Origin: Actinomycetes bacterium
Lineage (GTDB): Bacteria; Actinomycetota; Coriobacteriia; WRKU01; WQUG01
Reading direction: 5' to 3'
NCBI GenBank assembly: GCA_031272275.1
Contig: JAISUC010000003.1
Location: forward strand, 156,214-198,429
Length of the DNA: 42,216 bases
Shown: piece by piece, positions 32,415-42,047 of the stretch
Layout of the letters: each line of letters opens with the position of its first letter
Position numbering within the stretch: position 1 is the stretch's first letter
The notes under the pieces: model-generated
Told to the model about the DNA's origin: nothing
The model's database searches: none
Seen by the model: only the letters and a program-made list of their open reading frames with translations
Made by a program: the position numbers and the translations under genes

Positions 32415-33260
32415 ATGGCAGCAGAAACTGTGGCACAGGGACCGCTTCAGGTATTGCCGGAGAAAGTCGAGCACCTACTCCAGACACTGGATCCGACTTC
32501 GATTTTCCCCAGCCAGGCCTACAACGAGCACGGTCATCTTCAGCGCATTCTCAGTATCGGGCAATGGACGATTTCGGTGAACACCGTCTATTTCATCCTG
32601 ACCAGCATTTTGGTGCTGGTGCTGGTACTGGTGATGGCGAAGAAAATCAAGCTCGTGCCCAAGGGGCGGGGCGTCAACGCGTTCGAGTTCCTGGTGGAAT
32701 TCGTGCGCAACAACGTCGGCGGCATCATCAAACATGACCGCAAAAAGTACGAACCGTTCCTGTTGACGTGTTTCGTGTTCATCCTGATCAGCAACTTGAT
32801 CGGTCTGATTCCCGGGGCAAAACCGGGTACCGGCATCATCGCCGGCACCTTTGCACTGGCAATTGTCGTACTGGTCTACTTTAACGCGGTCGGAATGAAG
32901 GCGAAAGGCGCCGGCAAATACTGGCTGGGTCTGGTACCGCACGGAGTCCCGGGCTGGATCGCACCGATTATCTGGCTCATCGAGTTCATCTCGATGTTGC
33001 TCCGTCCCATCACGTTGGCGCTGCGTCTGTTCGCGAACATGTACGCAGGTCACATCATCTTGGGAATCTTTGCGTTGCTGACCGGGTTGTTCGCTCAGGC
33101 GACATTCCAGGGGTTGGGTCTCTACATCGCGGCATCGCCGGCATGGCTGATATTGCTGATCGGGCTCTATTTGCTCGAGCTGGTCGTCGCGTTCGTGCAG
33201 GCCTACGTGTTCTCGCTGTTGACGGCGGTCTATATCGACTCCGCAACCGCGGCGCACTAG
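32415..33260 (+). CDS. atpB: F0F1 ATP synthase subunit a
   Basis: 281 residues, about six membrane spans. The essential stator arginine is R204 in TLALRLFANMYAGH, which contacts the c-ring carboxylate; the last span has LELVVAFVQAYVFSLL. The N-terminus (1-50) is a soluble segment rather longer than in many homologues. AAAGGAGG precedes ATG. The first true F0 gene of the operon, followed by atpE after 109 bases that contain an exact dispersed motif. Confidence 0.95.
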   Translation: MAAETVAQGPLQVLPEKVEHLLQTLDPTSIFPSQAYNEHGHLQRILSIGQWTISVNTVYFILTSILVLVLVLVMAKKIKLVPKGRGVNAFEFLVEFVRNNVGGIIKHDRKKYEPFLLTCFVFILISNLIGLIPGAKPGTGIIAGTFALAIVVLVYFNAVGMKAKGAGKYWLGLVPHGVPGWIAPIIWLIEFISMLLRPITLALRLFANMYAGHIILGIFALLTGLFAQATFQGLGLYIAASPAWLILLIGLYLLELVVAFVQAYVFSLLTAVYIDSATAAH

Positions 33261-33268
33261 GAAAAACA

Positions 33269-33283
33269 GGGGGAGTACGTCCC
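33269..33283 (+). repeat. Dispersed motif, exact copy in the atpB-atpE gap
   Basis: GGGGGAGTACGTCCC followed by a GC-rich inverted repeat (GCAGCCGCGGGC). Downstream, GACTTTCG/CGAAAGTC (33312-33343) forms a further hairpin before the atpE ribosome site, which may set the high translation of subunit c. Confidence 0.75.
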
Positions 33284-33369
33284 GCAGCCGCGGGCGTCCC
33301 CGACAAGTTTGGGAATATGCGACTTTCGTGGGATACGCGAAAGTCCCTGACACAAGGAGGATGTAACAC

Positions 33370-33570
33370 ATGGAAGGTTTGGCTACTTGGGGATACCCCA
33401 TTGCCGTTTGTGGCGCTGCCATCGGCATCGGATTGATCGGTCTGAATGCCGCGAAGTCCATCGCCCGTCAGCCCGAGGCCGGCGGTACGATTCAGACGGT
33501 CTTTATTCTGGGCGCTGCCTTTATCGAGGCACTGACGCTTTTGGCCTTCGTTTTGAACCTGATCGGCTAG
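33370..33570 (+). CDS. atpE: F0F1 ATP synthase subunit c
   Basis: 66-residue hairpin of two membrane spans joined by the polar loop RQPE (33-36). The ion-binding carboxylate is E53 in FIEALTLL. TM1 carries GIGLIGLN rather than the Gln-containing pattern of sodium-type c subunits, and the residues after E53 (Ala, Leu) also argue for protons. The glycine count in TM1 is modest. Strong AAGGAGG ribosome site. The GC-rich hairpins upstream suit a subunit needed in many copies. Confidence 0.95.
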   Translation: MEGLATWGYPIAVCGAAIGIGLIGLNAAKSIARQPEAGGTIQTVFILGAAFIEALTLLAFVLNLIG

Positions 33571-33618
33571 TCGCACATGCAGGCTACAGAAAACGAAGCA
33601 AAAGGAGGAGGTGTGTCG

Positions 33619-34239
33619 ATGAAACGGAAGATTTGCGCGGGTCTGATCGGTCTGGGCGTGTTGCTGACTCCGGCGCTGGCGTTTGCCGAAGAGGCTGCTG
33701 AAATGGCCGAAGAAGCCGCCGAGGGCAGCACGGGGCTGTTGGCATCCCCGATTTTCCCCACGCTGACCGAGTTCATACCGATGTTGATCGCGTTTATCGT
33801 CGTGGCAGTCGTGCTGATTAAAGTCGCCTGGCCGATGGTGATAAAGGCGCTGGACGAGCGTGCCGACAAAATCGAGAATTCGCTGAAGTCCGCCGAACAG
33901 GCAAAGGTCGAGGCTGAGGAAGTCCTGAGCGAAGCCCAGGACCAGCTGGCCGGCGCCCGTCAAGAGGCCGGTCAGATCGTCGAGTCCGGTCGTCAGGCAG
34001 GCGAGACGACCCAGGCCGAGATCATTGCAAAGGCCGAGGCCGAGTCCGCCGCCATCGTCGAGCGCGGACGGCAGACAATCGCCGCCGAAAAGAAAGCCGC
34101 TTTGACCGAGGTCAAGACCAAGGCCGCCGACTTGGCCGTGGGTATTGCCTCGAAAATTCTGGGCGAAAAGCTCTCGCCCGAGGTCGATGCCCGTCTGATT
34201 GATGCGGCCATCACCGAGATGGGCGGTTTCAATGACTAG
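33619..34239 (+). CDS. atpF: F0F1 ATP synthase subunit b
   Basis: 206 residues. It begins with a signal-peptide-like stretch (MKRKICAGLIG..., AFA at 22-24), then a short acidic Glu/Ala segment, one true membrane span (about 49-70) and a long right-handed coiled coil of Ala, Glu, Lys and Gln to the C-terminus (KILGEKLSPEVD). This double-hydrophobic N-terminus is known in some high-GC Gram-positive b subunits. AAAGGAGGAGG precedes; GTG 33613 is an alternative start. It overlaps the following short delta gene by eight bases. Confidence 0.92.
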   Translation: MKRKICAGLIGLGVLLTPALAFAEEAAEMAEEAAEGSTGLLASPIFPTLTEFIPMLIAFIVVAVVLIKVAWPMVIKALDERADKIENSLKSAEQAKVEAEEVLSEAQDQLAGARQEAGQIVESGRQAGETTQAEIIAKAEAESAAIVERGRQTIAAEKKAALTEVKTKAADLAVGIASKILGEKLSPEVDARLIDAAITEMGGFND

Positions 34240-34486
34240 CGTAAACGACAAGAATGTGTTGGTGGCTCAGGTGGCTACGGCGTCACCGCTGAGCGACGCG
34301 GCACGTGCACGTCTTGTCGAGAAATTGACCACACAAGCGGGACAGCCCGTCGAACTGGAGGAACGTGTCACGCCGGCCGTCATCGGCGGCATCCGGGTAC
34401 AACTGGGTGACCGACTGTATGACGCGACGGTGCTTGCGCGTTTGCGGGCCGTTCGCAGCGCTCTCGTCAACGCAGGGGAGGTGTAA
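34232..34486 (+). CDS. atpH: F1 ATP synthase subunit delta, C-terminal domain only
   Basis: 84 residues. The sequence [22 protein letters not shown]...[28 protein letters not shown] aligns (shown in part) with the C-terminal domain of delta/OSCP, from the VxTAxPL start to the GGIRVQLGD signature. The usual protein has about 175-185 residues with an N-terminal six-helix domain that caps the alpha subunits. That domain is absent, and there is no room for it: the ATG lies inside the last codons of atpF, whose own C-terminus is intact. Either delta is naturally reduced, or its N-terminal half is encoded elsewhere. Confidence 0.8.
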   Translation: MTSVNDKNVLVAQVATASPLSDAARARLVEKLTTQAGQPVELEERVTPAVIGGIRVQLGDRLYDATVLARLRAVRSALVNAGEV

Positions 34487-34491
34487 GGCTC

Positions 34492-36057
34492 ATGGCAGAA
34501 GTAACGTTGGATGCGACGGCGCTGGATCAGTTGCTCGTCGGTGCCGTGGATGCCTGGAAACCCGACGCTGCGGTCGAGACCGTCGGAACGGTCATCCAGG
34601 TAGGCGACGGAATCGCCCGTGTTGCCGGTCTGGACGGGGCCATGCAAGGTGAGCTCTTGGAGTTCAGCGCGCAGGACGGTCGCGTCGTGGCGGGACTGGC
34701 TCTCAACCTCGAAGAGGGCGAGATCGGTGCCGTGTTGACCGGCGACGTAGACGCCGTGAAAGAAAACGACCTGGTGCGCTCCACCGGTCGTCTGGTCGAC
34801 GTGCCGGTGGGCGAGGGCCTGCTGGGTCGCGTCGTCAACCCCTTGGGTGAGCCGCTGGACGGAAAGGGACCGATTTCCTATGACGGTCGCCGCCCCGTCG
34901 AGTTTCGCGCACCCGGTGTCATCGAGCGCAAGGGCGTCCATCAGCCCATGCAGACCGGTCTGTTGGCCGTCGACTCGATGATTCCGATCGGTCGCGGTCA
35001 GCGCGAGCTGATCATCGGCGACCGCCAAATCGGTAAGACCGCAATCGCCATCGACACCATCATCAACCAGCGCGATACCGACGTGATTTGCGTCTATGTC
35101 GCCATCGGTCAAAAGGCGTCGACGGTTGCAGGTATCGTCGAGACTTTGGAAAGCTATGGCGCGATGGAAAAGACCATCGTCGTTTCCGCCGCCGCATCCG
35201 ACAGCGCGCCTTTGCAGTACATCGCTCCGATGGCAGGCTGTGCCATGGGCGAGTACTTCATCTATAACGGCGCCGATGGAAAGCCCGCCAACGAGTCTAA
35301 CCCCGGACGCCACGTGCTGTGTGTCTATGACGACCTGAGCAAGCAAGCGGTCGCGTATCGTCAGATGTCGCTGACGCTGCGTCGTCCCCCCGGCCGCGAG
35401 GCCTATCCGGGTGACGTGTTCTATCTGCACTCGCGTCTGTTGGAGCGCGCGGTCAAGCTGTCCGACGCCAACGGCGGCGGCTCGCTGACGGCACTGCCCA
35501 TCATCGAGACGCAGGCAGGCGACATTTCGGCATATATCCCGACCAACGTGATTTCGATCACCGACGGTCAGATATTCCTGCAGTCCGACCTGTTCTTCCA
35601 GGGCATCCGTCCCGCCATCAACCCCGGTATTTCGGTGTCGCGTGTCGGTGGTAACGCACAGATCAAGGCCATGAAACAGGTCGCCGGATCGCTGCGTTTG
35701 GACTTGGCACAGTATCGCGAGATGGAGGCATTCGCCCAATTCGGGAGCGACCTGGACGACGCCACCAAACAGATCCTGAACCGCGGTGCCCGCGTCGTCG
35801 AGCTGCTGAAGCAGCCGCGCTACGTCCCGATGCCGGTCGAGAATCAGGTCCTGTCGATATTTGCCGTCAACAAAGGTTTTGCCGACCCCATCGATCCGTC
35901 TAAAGTCGCGGCGTTCCGTGACGGGCTGATTGACTATGTCAGCACGAACCACGCCGACTTGCTGGCCGCGATTCGCGACGAGGGCAAGATCAGCGACGAG
36001 ACCGATGCCGCCCTGACCGAAGCGATCGCCGCCTATGCGCAGGCATTTGTGGCATAG
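34492..36057 (+). CDS. atpA: F1 ATP synthase subunit alpha
   Basis: 521 residues. Non-catalytic nucleotide-binding subunit: beta-barrel 1-100, nucleotide domain with P-loop GDRQIGKT (176-183; usual GDRQTGKT, here Ile for Thr), [38 protein letters not shown] (shown in two halves by family signature), and the [13 protein letters not shown] motif (about 378-390). The C-terminal helical bundle is complete. It starts six bases after the short atpH. Confidence 0.96.
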   Translation: MAEVTLDATALDQLLVGAVDAWKPDAAVETVGTVIQVGDGIARVAGLDGAMQGELLEFSAQDGRVVAGLALNLEEGEIGAVLTGDVDAVKENDLVRSTGRLVDVPVGEGLLGRVVNPLGEPLDGKGPISYDGRRPVEFRAPGVIERKGVHQPMQTGLLAVDSMIPIGRGQRELIIGDRQIGKTAIAIDTIINQRDTDVICVYVAIGQKASTVAGIVETLESYGAMEKTIVVSAAASDSAPLQYIAPMAGCAMGEYFIYNGADGKPANESNPGRHVLCVYDDLSKQAVAYRQMSLTLRRPPGREAYPGDVFYLHSRLLERAVKLSDANGGGSLTALPIIETQAGDISAYIPTNVISITDGQIFLQSDLFFQGIRPAINPGISVSRVGGNAQIKAMKQVAGSLRLDLAQYREMEAFAQFGSDLDDATKQILNRGARVVELLKQPRYVPMPVENQVLSIFAVNKGFADPIDPSKVAAFRDGLIDYVSTNHADLLAAIRDEGKISDETDAALTEAIAAYAQAFVA

Positions 36058-36073
36058 GAAGTGAGCTGAGGAC

Positions 36074-36958
36074 ATGGCGAATCTGAAAGAGATCAAAAAA
36101 CGCATCAACGCCACCGGCGCGATGCGCCAGGTCACCCGTACCATGGAGATGGTCTCGACGGCAAAGATTCGTGGTGCACAAAACCGTATCGAACATGCTC
36201 GACCCTATGCGGCGGCTCTCGCCAAAATACTGGGACGGGTGACAAAGGCGGCGGGTAACATCGCACATCCCCTGTTGGAGGTCCGCGAGGACGTACAGCG
36301 GGTGATGATCGTGGCGGTCGCATCCGACCGCGGTCAGGCAGGTGCCTTTAACTCGAACGTGATTCATCTGACCGAAGCCCGGCTGAATGAGCACCGGGCT
36401 GCGGGTCATACCGTCGAGTTGGTTTCCGTCGGGCGCAAGGTTGCGGCGTATTTCCGCTATCGCGGAATCGAGCCCGACCTGTCCGTGGAAGGTCACAGCG
36501 GTTCTCCCACCTATGAGGACGCAAAGGCACTGGCAGATCGCATAATCGCCGAGTACAGCGCGGCCGAAATCGATCAGGTCGTGTTGATTTACAACCGCTT
36601 TGTGAACGTGGCGACCCAGCGTCCCGAGATCACCTATCTGTTGCCCGCCAAATCCGAGGAAATGGCGGACGATGGTGCGGATGAGGCCGGCGCGGCACTG
36701 GATTACCTGTTCGAGCCGTCGGCAGAAAGCGTTCTGGAAACGCTGTTGCCGAGCTACGTCGAGTCCTTGGTTTTCAAGGCGCTGCTGGAATCGGCGGCCA
36801 GCGAGCATGGTGCCCGCCGTACCGCGATGAAGGCCGCGACCGACAACGCAGAGACCATGATAAATACCCTGACGCGTTCCTATAACCGGGCACGCCAGGC
36901 GGCCATCACCACCGAGATCGCCGAGATCGTCGGTGGGGCGGCGGCCCTGGAAGGGTAA
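36074..36958 (+). CDS. atpG: F1 ATP synthase subunit gamma
   Basis: 294 residues forming the rotor shaft. Its N-terminal coiled-coil helix starts MANLKEIKKRINATGAMRQV with the usual TRTMEMVSTAKIR. The C-terminal helix ends SEHGARRTAMKAATDNAETM and YNRARQAAITTEIAEIVGGA. The middle Rossmann-like domain has VASDRGQAGAFNSNV (the common form is SDRGLCGGFN). Residues about 195-212 form a short acidic insert. 16 bases after atpA. Confidence 0.95.
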   Translation: MANLKEIKKRINATGAMRQVTRTMEMVSTAKIRGAQNRIEHARPYAAALAKILGRVTKAAGNIAHPLLEVREDVQRVMIVAVASDRGQAGAFNSNVIHLTEARLNEHRAAGHTVELVSVGRKVAAYFRYRGIEPDLSVEGHSGSPTYEDAKALADRIIAEYSAAEIDQVVLIYNRFVNVATQRPEITYLLPAKSEEMADDGADEAGAALDYLFEPSAESVLETLLPSYVESLVFKALLESAASEHGARRTAMKAATDNAETMINTLTRSYNRARQAAITTEIAEIVGGAAALEG

Positions 36959-36975
36959 CACGAATGGATGATTGA

Positions 36976-38445
<1,470 letters not shown>

Positions 38446-38468
38446 CCCGGTGAGGAGGTGCATCTGAT

Positions 38469-38744
38469 ATGGCACGCTCTTTGTTGGTGGAAGTCGTCAC
38501 CCCCGACGCGACGGTCTTTTCCGGCGAAGTCGAAAGTGTGGTCGTGACCACACCGGAAGGCGAGCTGGGGGTGCTGCCGATGCACGCACCGCTGGTTGCC
38601 CGCTTGGGCAAGGGGCAGCTGCGGCTGCGCCCTGTCGGCAAAGAGGCGGCACAGGTCTTTACGACCGAAGGCGGCTATTTCCAAGTCGCCGAGGACAAGG
38701 CCATCGTGCTGACCGACTCGGCACAAGCCGCCGACGCAGCCTAG
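38469..38744 (+). CDS. atpC: F1 ATP synthase subunit epsilon, short form
   Basis: 91 residues: only the N-terminal beta-sandwich (LLVEVVTPD, VVTTPEGELGVLPMHAPLV, TTEGGYFQVAEDKAIVLTD). The two-helix C-terminal domain that inhibits ATP hydrolysis in longer (about 135-residue) epsilon subunits is missing. Short epsilon forms are known in several bacteria, including other high-GC Gram-positives. AGGAGG precedes ATG. Last gene of the operon. Confidence 0.93.
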   Translation: MARSLLVEVVTPDATVFSGEVESVVVTTPEGELGVLPMHAPLVARLGKGQLRLRPVGKEAAQVFTTEGGYFQVAEDKAIVLTDSAQAADAA

Positions 38745-38785
38745 GCACGTCGCTTCGATTGGATGATGGCCCGCAGTCAGCCGCA

Positions 38786-38869
38786 CGTCATTGCGAGCGG
38801 ACGATAGTTCGCGTGGCAATCCGGTGGTGCCGTAAGGCACCACACGACAGCTCCCGTGCCCGGCACGGG
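38786..38869. repeat. REP-like repeat and hairpins after the atp operon
   Basis: CGTCATTGCGAGC...GTGGCAATCC (38786-38822) belongs to the same family as 27314-27421. It is followed by GTGGTGCC-GTAA-GGCACCAC (38824-38843) and CCCGTGCC/GGCACGGG (38853-38869). Confidence 0.75.
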
Positions 38870-38890
38870 GGCAATGCAGTGTAACAATTA

Positions 38891-38916
38891 GGGGGCGATG
38901 CGGATGCATCGCCCCC
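38891..38916 (+). terminator. Strong hairpin between atpC and murA
   Basis: A perfect 11-base stem GGGGGCGATGC (38891-38901) with GCATCGCCCCC (38906-38916), GGAT loop. No T-run. Likely end of the atp transcript. Confidence 0.65.
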
Positions 38917-38946
38917 CGTGCATTGCCGGTGTGCGATGATAGTTAC

Positions 38947-40206
38947 ATGGCTGATGCATACCTTCTCGTGAAAAACTCCCCCCACCTGTCGGGGACCGTG
39001 CATGTTTCCGGGGCGAAAAACTCCGCGCTGAAACTGATGGCGGCGTCCCTGTTGATTGACGGCGTCACATGCCTGGAAAACGTGCCCGACATCAGTGACG
39101 TGCACTTGATGGAACAGGTATTGCAGGCGCTGGGCGTCGTGGTGACCCGGACGGATGCCCACACCGTGCAACTGGATGCGCGTAATCTGGGAAAACCTAT
39201 CGCACCCTATGAACTGGTCGCGCGCATGCGCGCATCGACCGCCGTACTGGGACCGCTGGCCGCCCGTATGGGACAGGCGGCGGTGGCGCTGCCCGGCGGC
39301 TGCAACATCGGCTCGCGCAAAATCGACATGCATATCGCGGGGCTTACGGCACTGGGTGCCGACTGCCGCATCGAACACGGCTATATCAAAGTCCGCGCGC
39401 ATCAGGGGTTGACTGCAGCCGACGTGACGCTGGAGTTTCCCAGCGTGGGTGCCACTGAAAACCTGATTATGGCGGCCGCGCGCGCCCGCGGAACCACGCG
39501 CATCTATAACGTCGCTCGTGAACCGGAAATCTGTGACTTGGTAGACTTTTTGCAGGCGGCGGGTGTCAGCATCGAGGGCAGGGGAGGACCCGACCTGGTG
39601 GTTCACGGAACCGATACGCTGCACCCGGTGACGCATCGCGTGATCGGGGACCGCATCGAGGCCGGCACCTTTTTGATTGCCGGAGCACTGTGTGCAGGGC
39701 CGGTCACCGTGACCGGGTTCGTGCCGTCTGATTTGGGTATCGTGCTGGATAAGCTGCGCTCGGCAGGAGCGCAACTGGATATTACCGATGCCGCGGTGAC
39801 CGTCACCGGCACCGTCCCGATTCAGCCGGTGGACGTGCAGACCTTGCCCTTCCCCGGTTTTCCGACCGATATGCAGGCGCAGTTCATGGCGTATATGGCG
39901 CTGGCAGACGGAAACAGTATCATCAGCGAAAACGTCTTTGAGAACCGCTTTATGTTCGCTGACGAAATCGGGCGGATGGGGGCCGACATCCGTATCGAGG
40001 GCAACCATGCCCTGGTCAAAGGTATCTCCCGCCTGTCCGCGGCCCCGGTAATGTGCCCGGATTTACGCGGCGGGGCGGCGCTGGTTCTGGCGGCGCTGGT
40101 GGCAGACGGCGAGACGCGCATCAGCGACATCCACCATATCGATCGCGGCTACGAAGATCTGTGCGGGAAACTGCGCGCACTGGGCGCCGATATTCAGCGG
40201 CACTGA
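38947..40206 (+). CDS. murA: UDP-N-acetylglucosamine 1-carboxyvinyltransferase
   Basis: First committed step of peptidoglycan synthesis, adding enolpyruvate from PEP. 419 residues. SGAKNSALK (K24, N25) binds substrate. The mobile loop LPGGCNIGSRKID carries C119, the residue fosfomycin alkylates, so the enzyme should be fosfomycin-sensitive at the target. Also PSVGATENL and DLRGGAALVLAAL. No Shine-Dalgarno precedes ATG 38947; a GATAGT hexamer four bases upstream hints at a leaderless message. Follows the atp operon, a common high-GC Gram-positive arrangement. Confidence 0.95.
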   Translation: MADAYLLVKNSPHLSGTVHVSGAKNSALKLMAASLLIDGVTCLENVPDISDVHLMEQVLQALGVVVTRTDAHTVQLDARNLGKPIAPYELVARMRASTAVLGPLAARMGQAAVALPGGCNIGSRKIDMHIAGLTALGADCRIEHGYIKVRAHQGLTAADVTLEFPSVGATENLIMAAARARGTTRIYNVAREPEICDLVDFLQAAGVSIEGRGGPDLVVHGTDTLHPVTHRVIGDRIEAGTFLIAGALCAGPVTVTGFVPSDLGIVLDKLRSAGAQLDITDAAVTVTGTVPIQPVDVQTLPFPGFPTDMQAQFMAYMALADGNSIISENVFENRFMFADEIGRMGADIRIEGNHALVKGISRLSAAPVMCPDLRGGAALVLAALVADGETRISDIHHIDRGYEDLCGKLRALGADIQRH

Positions 40207-40231
40207 CCCCGACGGGGTGGCGGTGGGTGGT

Positions 40232-40244
40232 GGGACATACTCCC
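40232..40244 (-). repeat. Dispersed motif, decayed copy
   Basis: GGGACATACTCCC, one change and lacking the last CC, in the murA-MFS gap. A consensus TTGACA (40277-40282) lies nearby without a clear -10. Confidence 0.5.
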
Positions 40245-40315
40245 GTTAATTAAAAATGCGAGGAAGTACGGTTTGTTTGACAGTTTTATGTGTTGCTTGA
40301 AAGGAATGTGTTCGT

Positions 40316-41668
40316 ATGTCGAAAGTTGAAAAAGCGCAGCAGCGTCCGTTCTATGGCTGGGTAATCGTCGCCTGTGCATTTCTGGTCATTTTCCTGCATA
40401 TGTCAATCCGCGGATCGTTCGGGGTGTTTTTGGCTCCGATGGGGGCGGACATGGGCTGGACGACCGCGCAGACCTCGATGGGGCTGTCGGTGTTCATGGT
40501 CTGTTACGGCATCGCGGCGGTGTTTGCCGGGTCGAACATGGACCGGTTCGGGCCGCGCCCGGTGTTTATCATGCACGGGCTGTTGCTGGGCGCAGGCATT
40601 TTTCTGTCCGGGTACGCACGGCAACCTTGGCATTTCTACCTGAGCTATGGGGTTGCGGGCGGCACGGGTGCCGGTGCCCTGTTCGCGCCGCCCACCGCAA
40701 TGGTGCGCAAGTGGTTTTTGCGCGATTTGGGGCGCGCGATGGGAATCGCGACTGCGGGGACGGGGCTGGGCTTCGGGCTGGCGCCGATTGTGTCGATGTG
40801 GCTGATTCGTGTGCTGTCCTGGCAGGACGCGATGCGGATTCTGGGCGCTATCGTGGGCGTGGGCGTGGTGATCGTGGCGCTGTTCACCAAACGCGACCCC
40901 GAATCCATCGGGCAGGTGCCCTTGGGCTATGAAGATGCGGGCGGGTTTGATGCAGCCGTCGCCGATTTGGCTGAAACGGTCGGTGACGTGCCGGCGGCAG
41001 AGGATGCGGTTGTGGCCGAAATGGAAGATGTGGACGCGGCCGATTATTCGTTCAGCCTGGCACAGGCGCTGCGTACGCCGGCGTTTTGGCTGTGCGCGGG
41101 GCTGTGGTTTTGCTCGAACTTTGCCGAGTTCACGGTCTATTCGCATTCGGTGAACTATGCGACCCTGGATTTGGGATTCGATAAGACGCTTGCCACGGTG
41201 CTGTTTTCGCTGATCGGGTTCAGCTTTATGGTGGCGGGTCCCATCGGGGGAGCCTTTGTCGACCGGCTGACTGCGCGGATGGCAGGCGACGGTTTCGCGG
41301 CGCGCAAGCGGGTGCTGGCGACCTTTTACGGAATATCGATGGTGACCGCGATTGCGCTGCAGTTTATTCGCACCCCGGTGGCTTATGGGATCTATTGTGT
41401 GTGCTATGGGGCGGCGTACGGGACCTATATCCCGGCGGTTGCGGGATATGTCGGGACCGTGTTCGGGCGCAAATTCATGGGACGTATCTGGGGCGTCGTG
41501 ACGTTGATCGGCATGGCGGGCGGCGCAGGTATCGCCCCGGTATTTGCCGGCTGGCTGCGCGATTTGACCGGGAACTATGCGCTGGCGATTTGGTGTTCGG
41601 TGTTGATGTATGCCATCACGGTGGTGCTGGTATTGGCCGTCCGCAAACCGAAAGCCCCGGCGGCGTAA
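40316..41668 (+). CDS. MFS transporter, oxalate/formate-antiporter-like
   Basis: 450 residues, 12 predicted spans. The start FYGWVIVACAFLVIF and the motif MDRFGPRPVF (loop 2-3, MFS signature A) are those of the OFA/monocarboxylate group, as are GGTGAGALFAPP in span 4-5 and GLGFGLAPI in span 5. The central cytoplasmic loop (about 205-245) is unusually acidic (VGDVPAAEDAVVAEMEDVDAAD). Substrate, likely a carboxylate, is not determined. GAAAGGAA lies upstream. The stop codon sits in the loop of a GC-rich hairpin. Confidence 0.87.
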   Translation: MSKVEKAQQRPFYGWVIVACAFLVIFLHMSIRGSFGVFLAPMGADMGWTTAQTSMGLSVFMVCYGIAAVFAGSNMDRFGPRPVFIMHGLLLGAGIFLSGYARQPWHFYLSYGVAGGTGAGALFAPPTAMVRKWFLRDLGRAMGIATAGTGLGFGLAPIVSMWLIRVLSWQDAMRILGAIVGVGVVIVALFTKRDPESIGQVPLGYEDAGGFDAAVADLAETVGDVPAAEDAVVAEMEDVDAADYSFSLAQALRTPAFWLCAGLWFCSNFAEFTVYSHSVNYATLDLGFDKTLATVLFSLIGFSFMVAGPIGGAFVDRLTARMAGDGFAARKRVLATFYGISMVTAIALQFIRTPVAYGIYCVCYGAAYGTYIPAVAGYVGTVFGRKFMGRIWGVVTLIGMAGGAGIAPVFAGWLRDLTGNYALAIWCSVLMYAITVVLVLAVRKPKAPAA

Positions 41669-41676
41669 GCCGCCGG
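41657..41676 (+). other. Hairpin carrying the MFS stop codon in its tetraloop
   Basis: CCGGCGGC (41657-41664), loop GTAA (41665-41668) and GCCGCCGG (41669-41676). The stop TAA occupies the loop, which has the GNRA form. GTAA loops also occur at 38832-38835 and 42165-42168. Confidence 0.7.
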
Positions 41677-41684
41677 ACTGCAGT

Positions 41685-41711
41685 CCCCGTCACGCGTATT
41701 TCGTGATGGGG
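41685..41711 (+). terminator. Terminator hairpin of the MFS gene
   Basis: CCCCGTCACG (41685-41694) pairs with CGTGATGGGG (41702-41711), ten pairs including one G-T, seven-base loop, no T-run. Bases 41712-41800 hold nothing recognised. Confidence 0.6.
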
Positions 41712-41785
41712 GCATCTGAGCGACCGGAGTGTTGCGCGACTACCTTGTGATGCATATCGCCCGTCTGATATACCGAATAAAAGTA

Positions 41786-41814
41786 CCTGACTAACGCTCT
41801 GTTTCTGTTAGGAT
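41786..41814 (+). promoter_or_regulatory. Promoter of the toxin-like gene
   Basis: Extended -10 TG-T-TAGGAT (TG at 41806-41807, hexamer 41809-41814) with a weak -35 (CCTGAC, 41786-41791, spacer 17). The message would begin near 41821 with GGTAGCCTGGTG, nearly the same 5' sequence as the antisense RNA. Confidence 0.5.
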
Positions 41815-41847
41815 GGAATACGGGTAGCCTGGTGTATGCAGGCGGTT

Positions 41848-41872
41848 GACCATTTCCCGAAAGGGGGTGGTC
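41848..41872 (+). promoter_or_regulatory. Hairpin masking the toxin ribosome-binding site
   Basis: GACCA (41848-41852) pairs with TGGTC (41868-41872); CCC (41856-41858) pairs with GGG of GGGGG (41863-41867); loop GAAA. The Shine-Dalgarno GGGGGTGG is therefore inside the stem, four bases from the start codon. Confidence 0.65.
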
Positions 41873-41876
41873 CGGC

Positions 41877-41981
41877 ATGAAAGATAAGTTAAGTGTCATT
41901 GTGCTGTTCATTACGGCAATACGCGAACTTATTGCCGTTGTCGTAGTCATTACTGATTACATACAAAGCCGCCGCAGCTGA
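41877..41981 (+). CDS. Small hydrophobic peptide, candidate type I toxin
   Basis: 34 residues: a short polar start (MKDK), one membrane-spanning segment (residues 5-26, interrupted by R16-E17), and a polar basic end (DYIQSRRS). This resembles Fst/TxpA/holin-like type I toxins in size and layout, but I cannot assign it to a named family. The Shine-Dalgarno AAAGGGGGTGG is very strong yet hidden in a hairpin. The stop TGA is in the loop of the terminator. An antisense promoter faces it from 42.05 kb. A truncated relative at 27221-27280 supports it being a real gene and a recurring element. Confidence 0.6.
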   Translation: MKDKLSVIVLFITAIRELIAVVVVITDYIQSRRS

Positions 41982-42043
41982 CGCCGCGGCGGTTTATCCT
42001 AAAACCTAGGTCAGCCGTCTGCGACCACAGCATCAGGCTACCT
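41965..42043 (-). ncRNA. Candidate antisense antitoxin RNA
   Basis: Predicted to start near 42043 from the minus-strand promoter and to end at the shared terminator, about 80 bases, overlapping the toxin's last codons and 3' end. Its 5' region forms CAGG-TAG-CCTG, and it ends in the CCGCCGC/GCGGCGG stem followed by CTTTGT. The same RNA sequence recurs at 27.15 kb. Confidence 0.5.
41969..41997. terminator. Shared bidirectional terminator of toxin and antisense RNA
   Basis: CCGCCGC (41969-41975) pairs with GCGGCGG (41986-41992), followed by TTTAT on the plus strand and CTTTGT on the minus strand. The toxin stop codon lies in the loop. The same stem ends the 27-kb copy. Confidence 0.7.
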
Positions 42044-42047
42044 GCTT

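Noticed and set aside
33370..33570. Sodium-type c subunit
   Set aside because: The Gln of TM1 and the Ser/Thr after the carboxylate typical of sodium-binding rings are not present.
34267..36144. A 625-codon minus-strand frame across atpH-atpA
   Set aside because: Same reasoning: the sense strand encodes conserved ATP synthase subunits and the antisense product is Asp/Val/Gln-rich with no domain.
38788..40008. A 406-codon minus-strand frame over murA
   Set aside because: MurA is certain; the antisense frame begins in murA and runs into a repeat.
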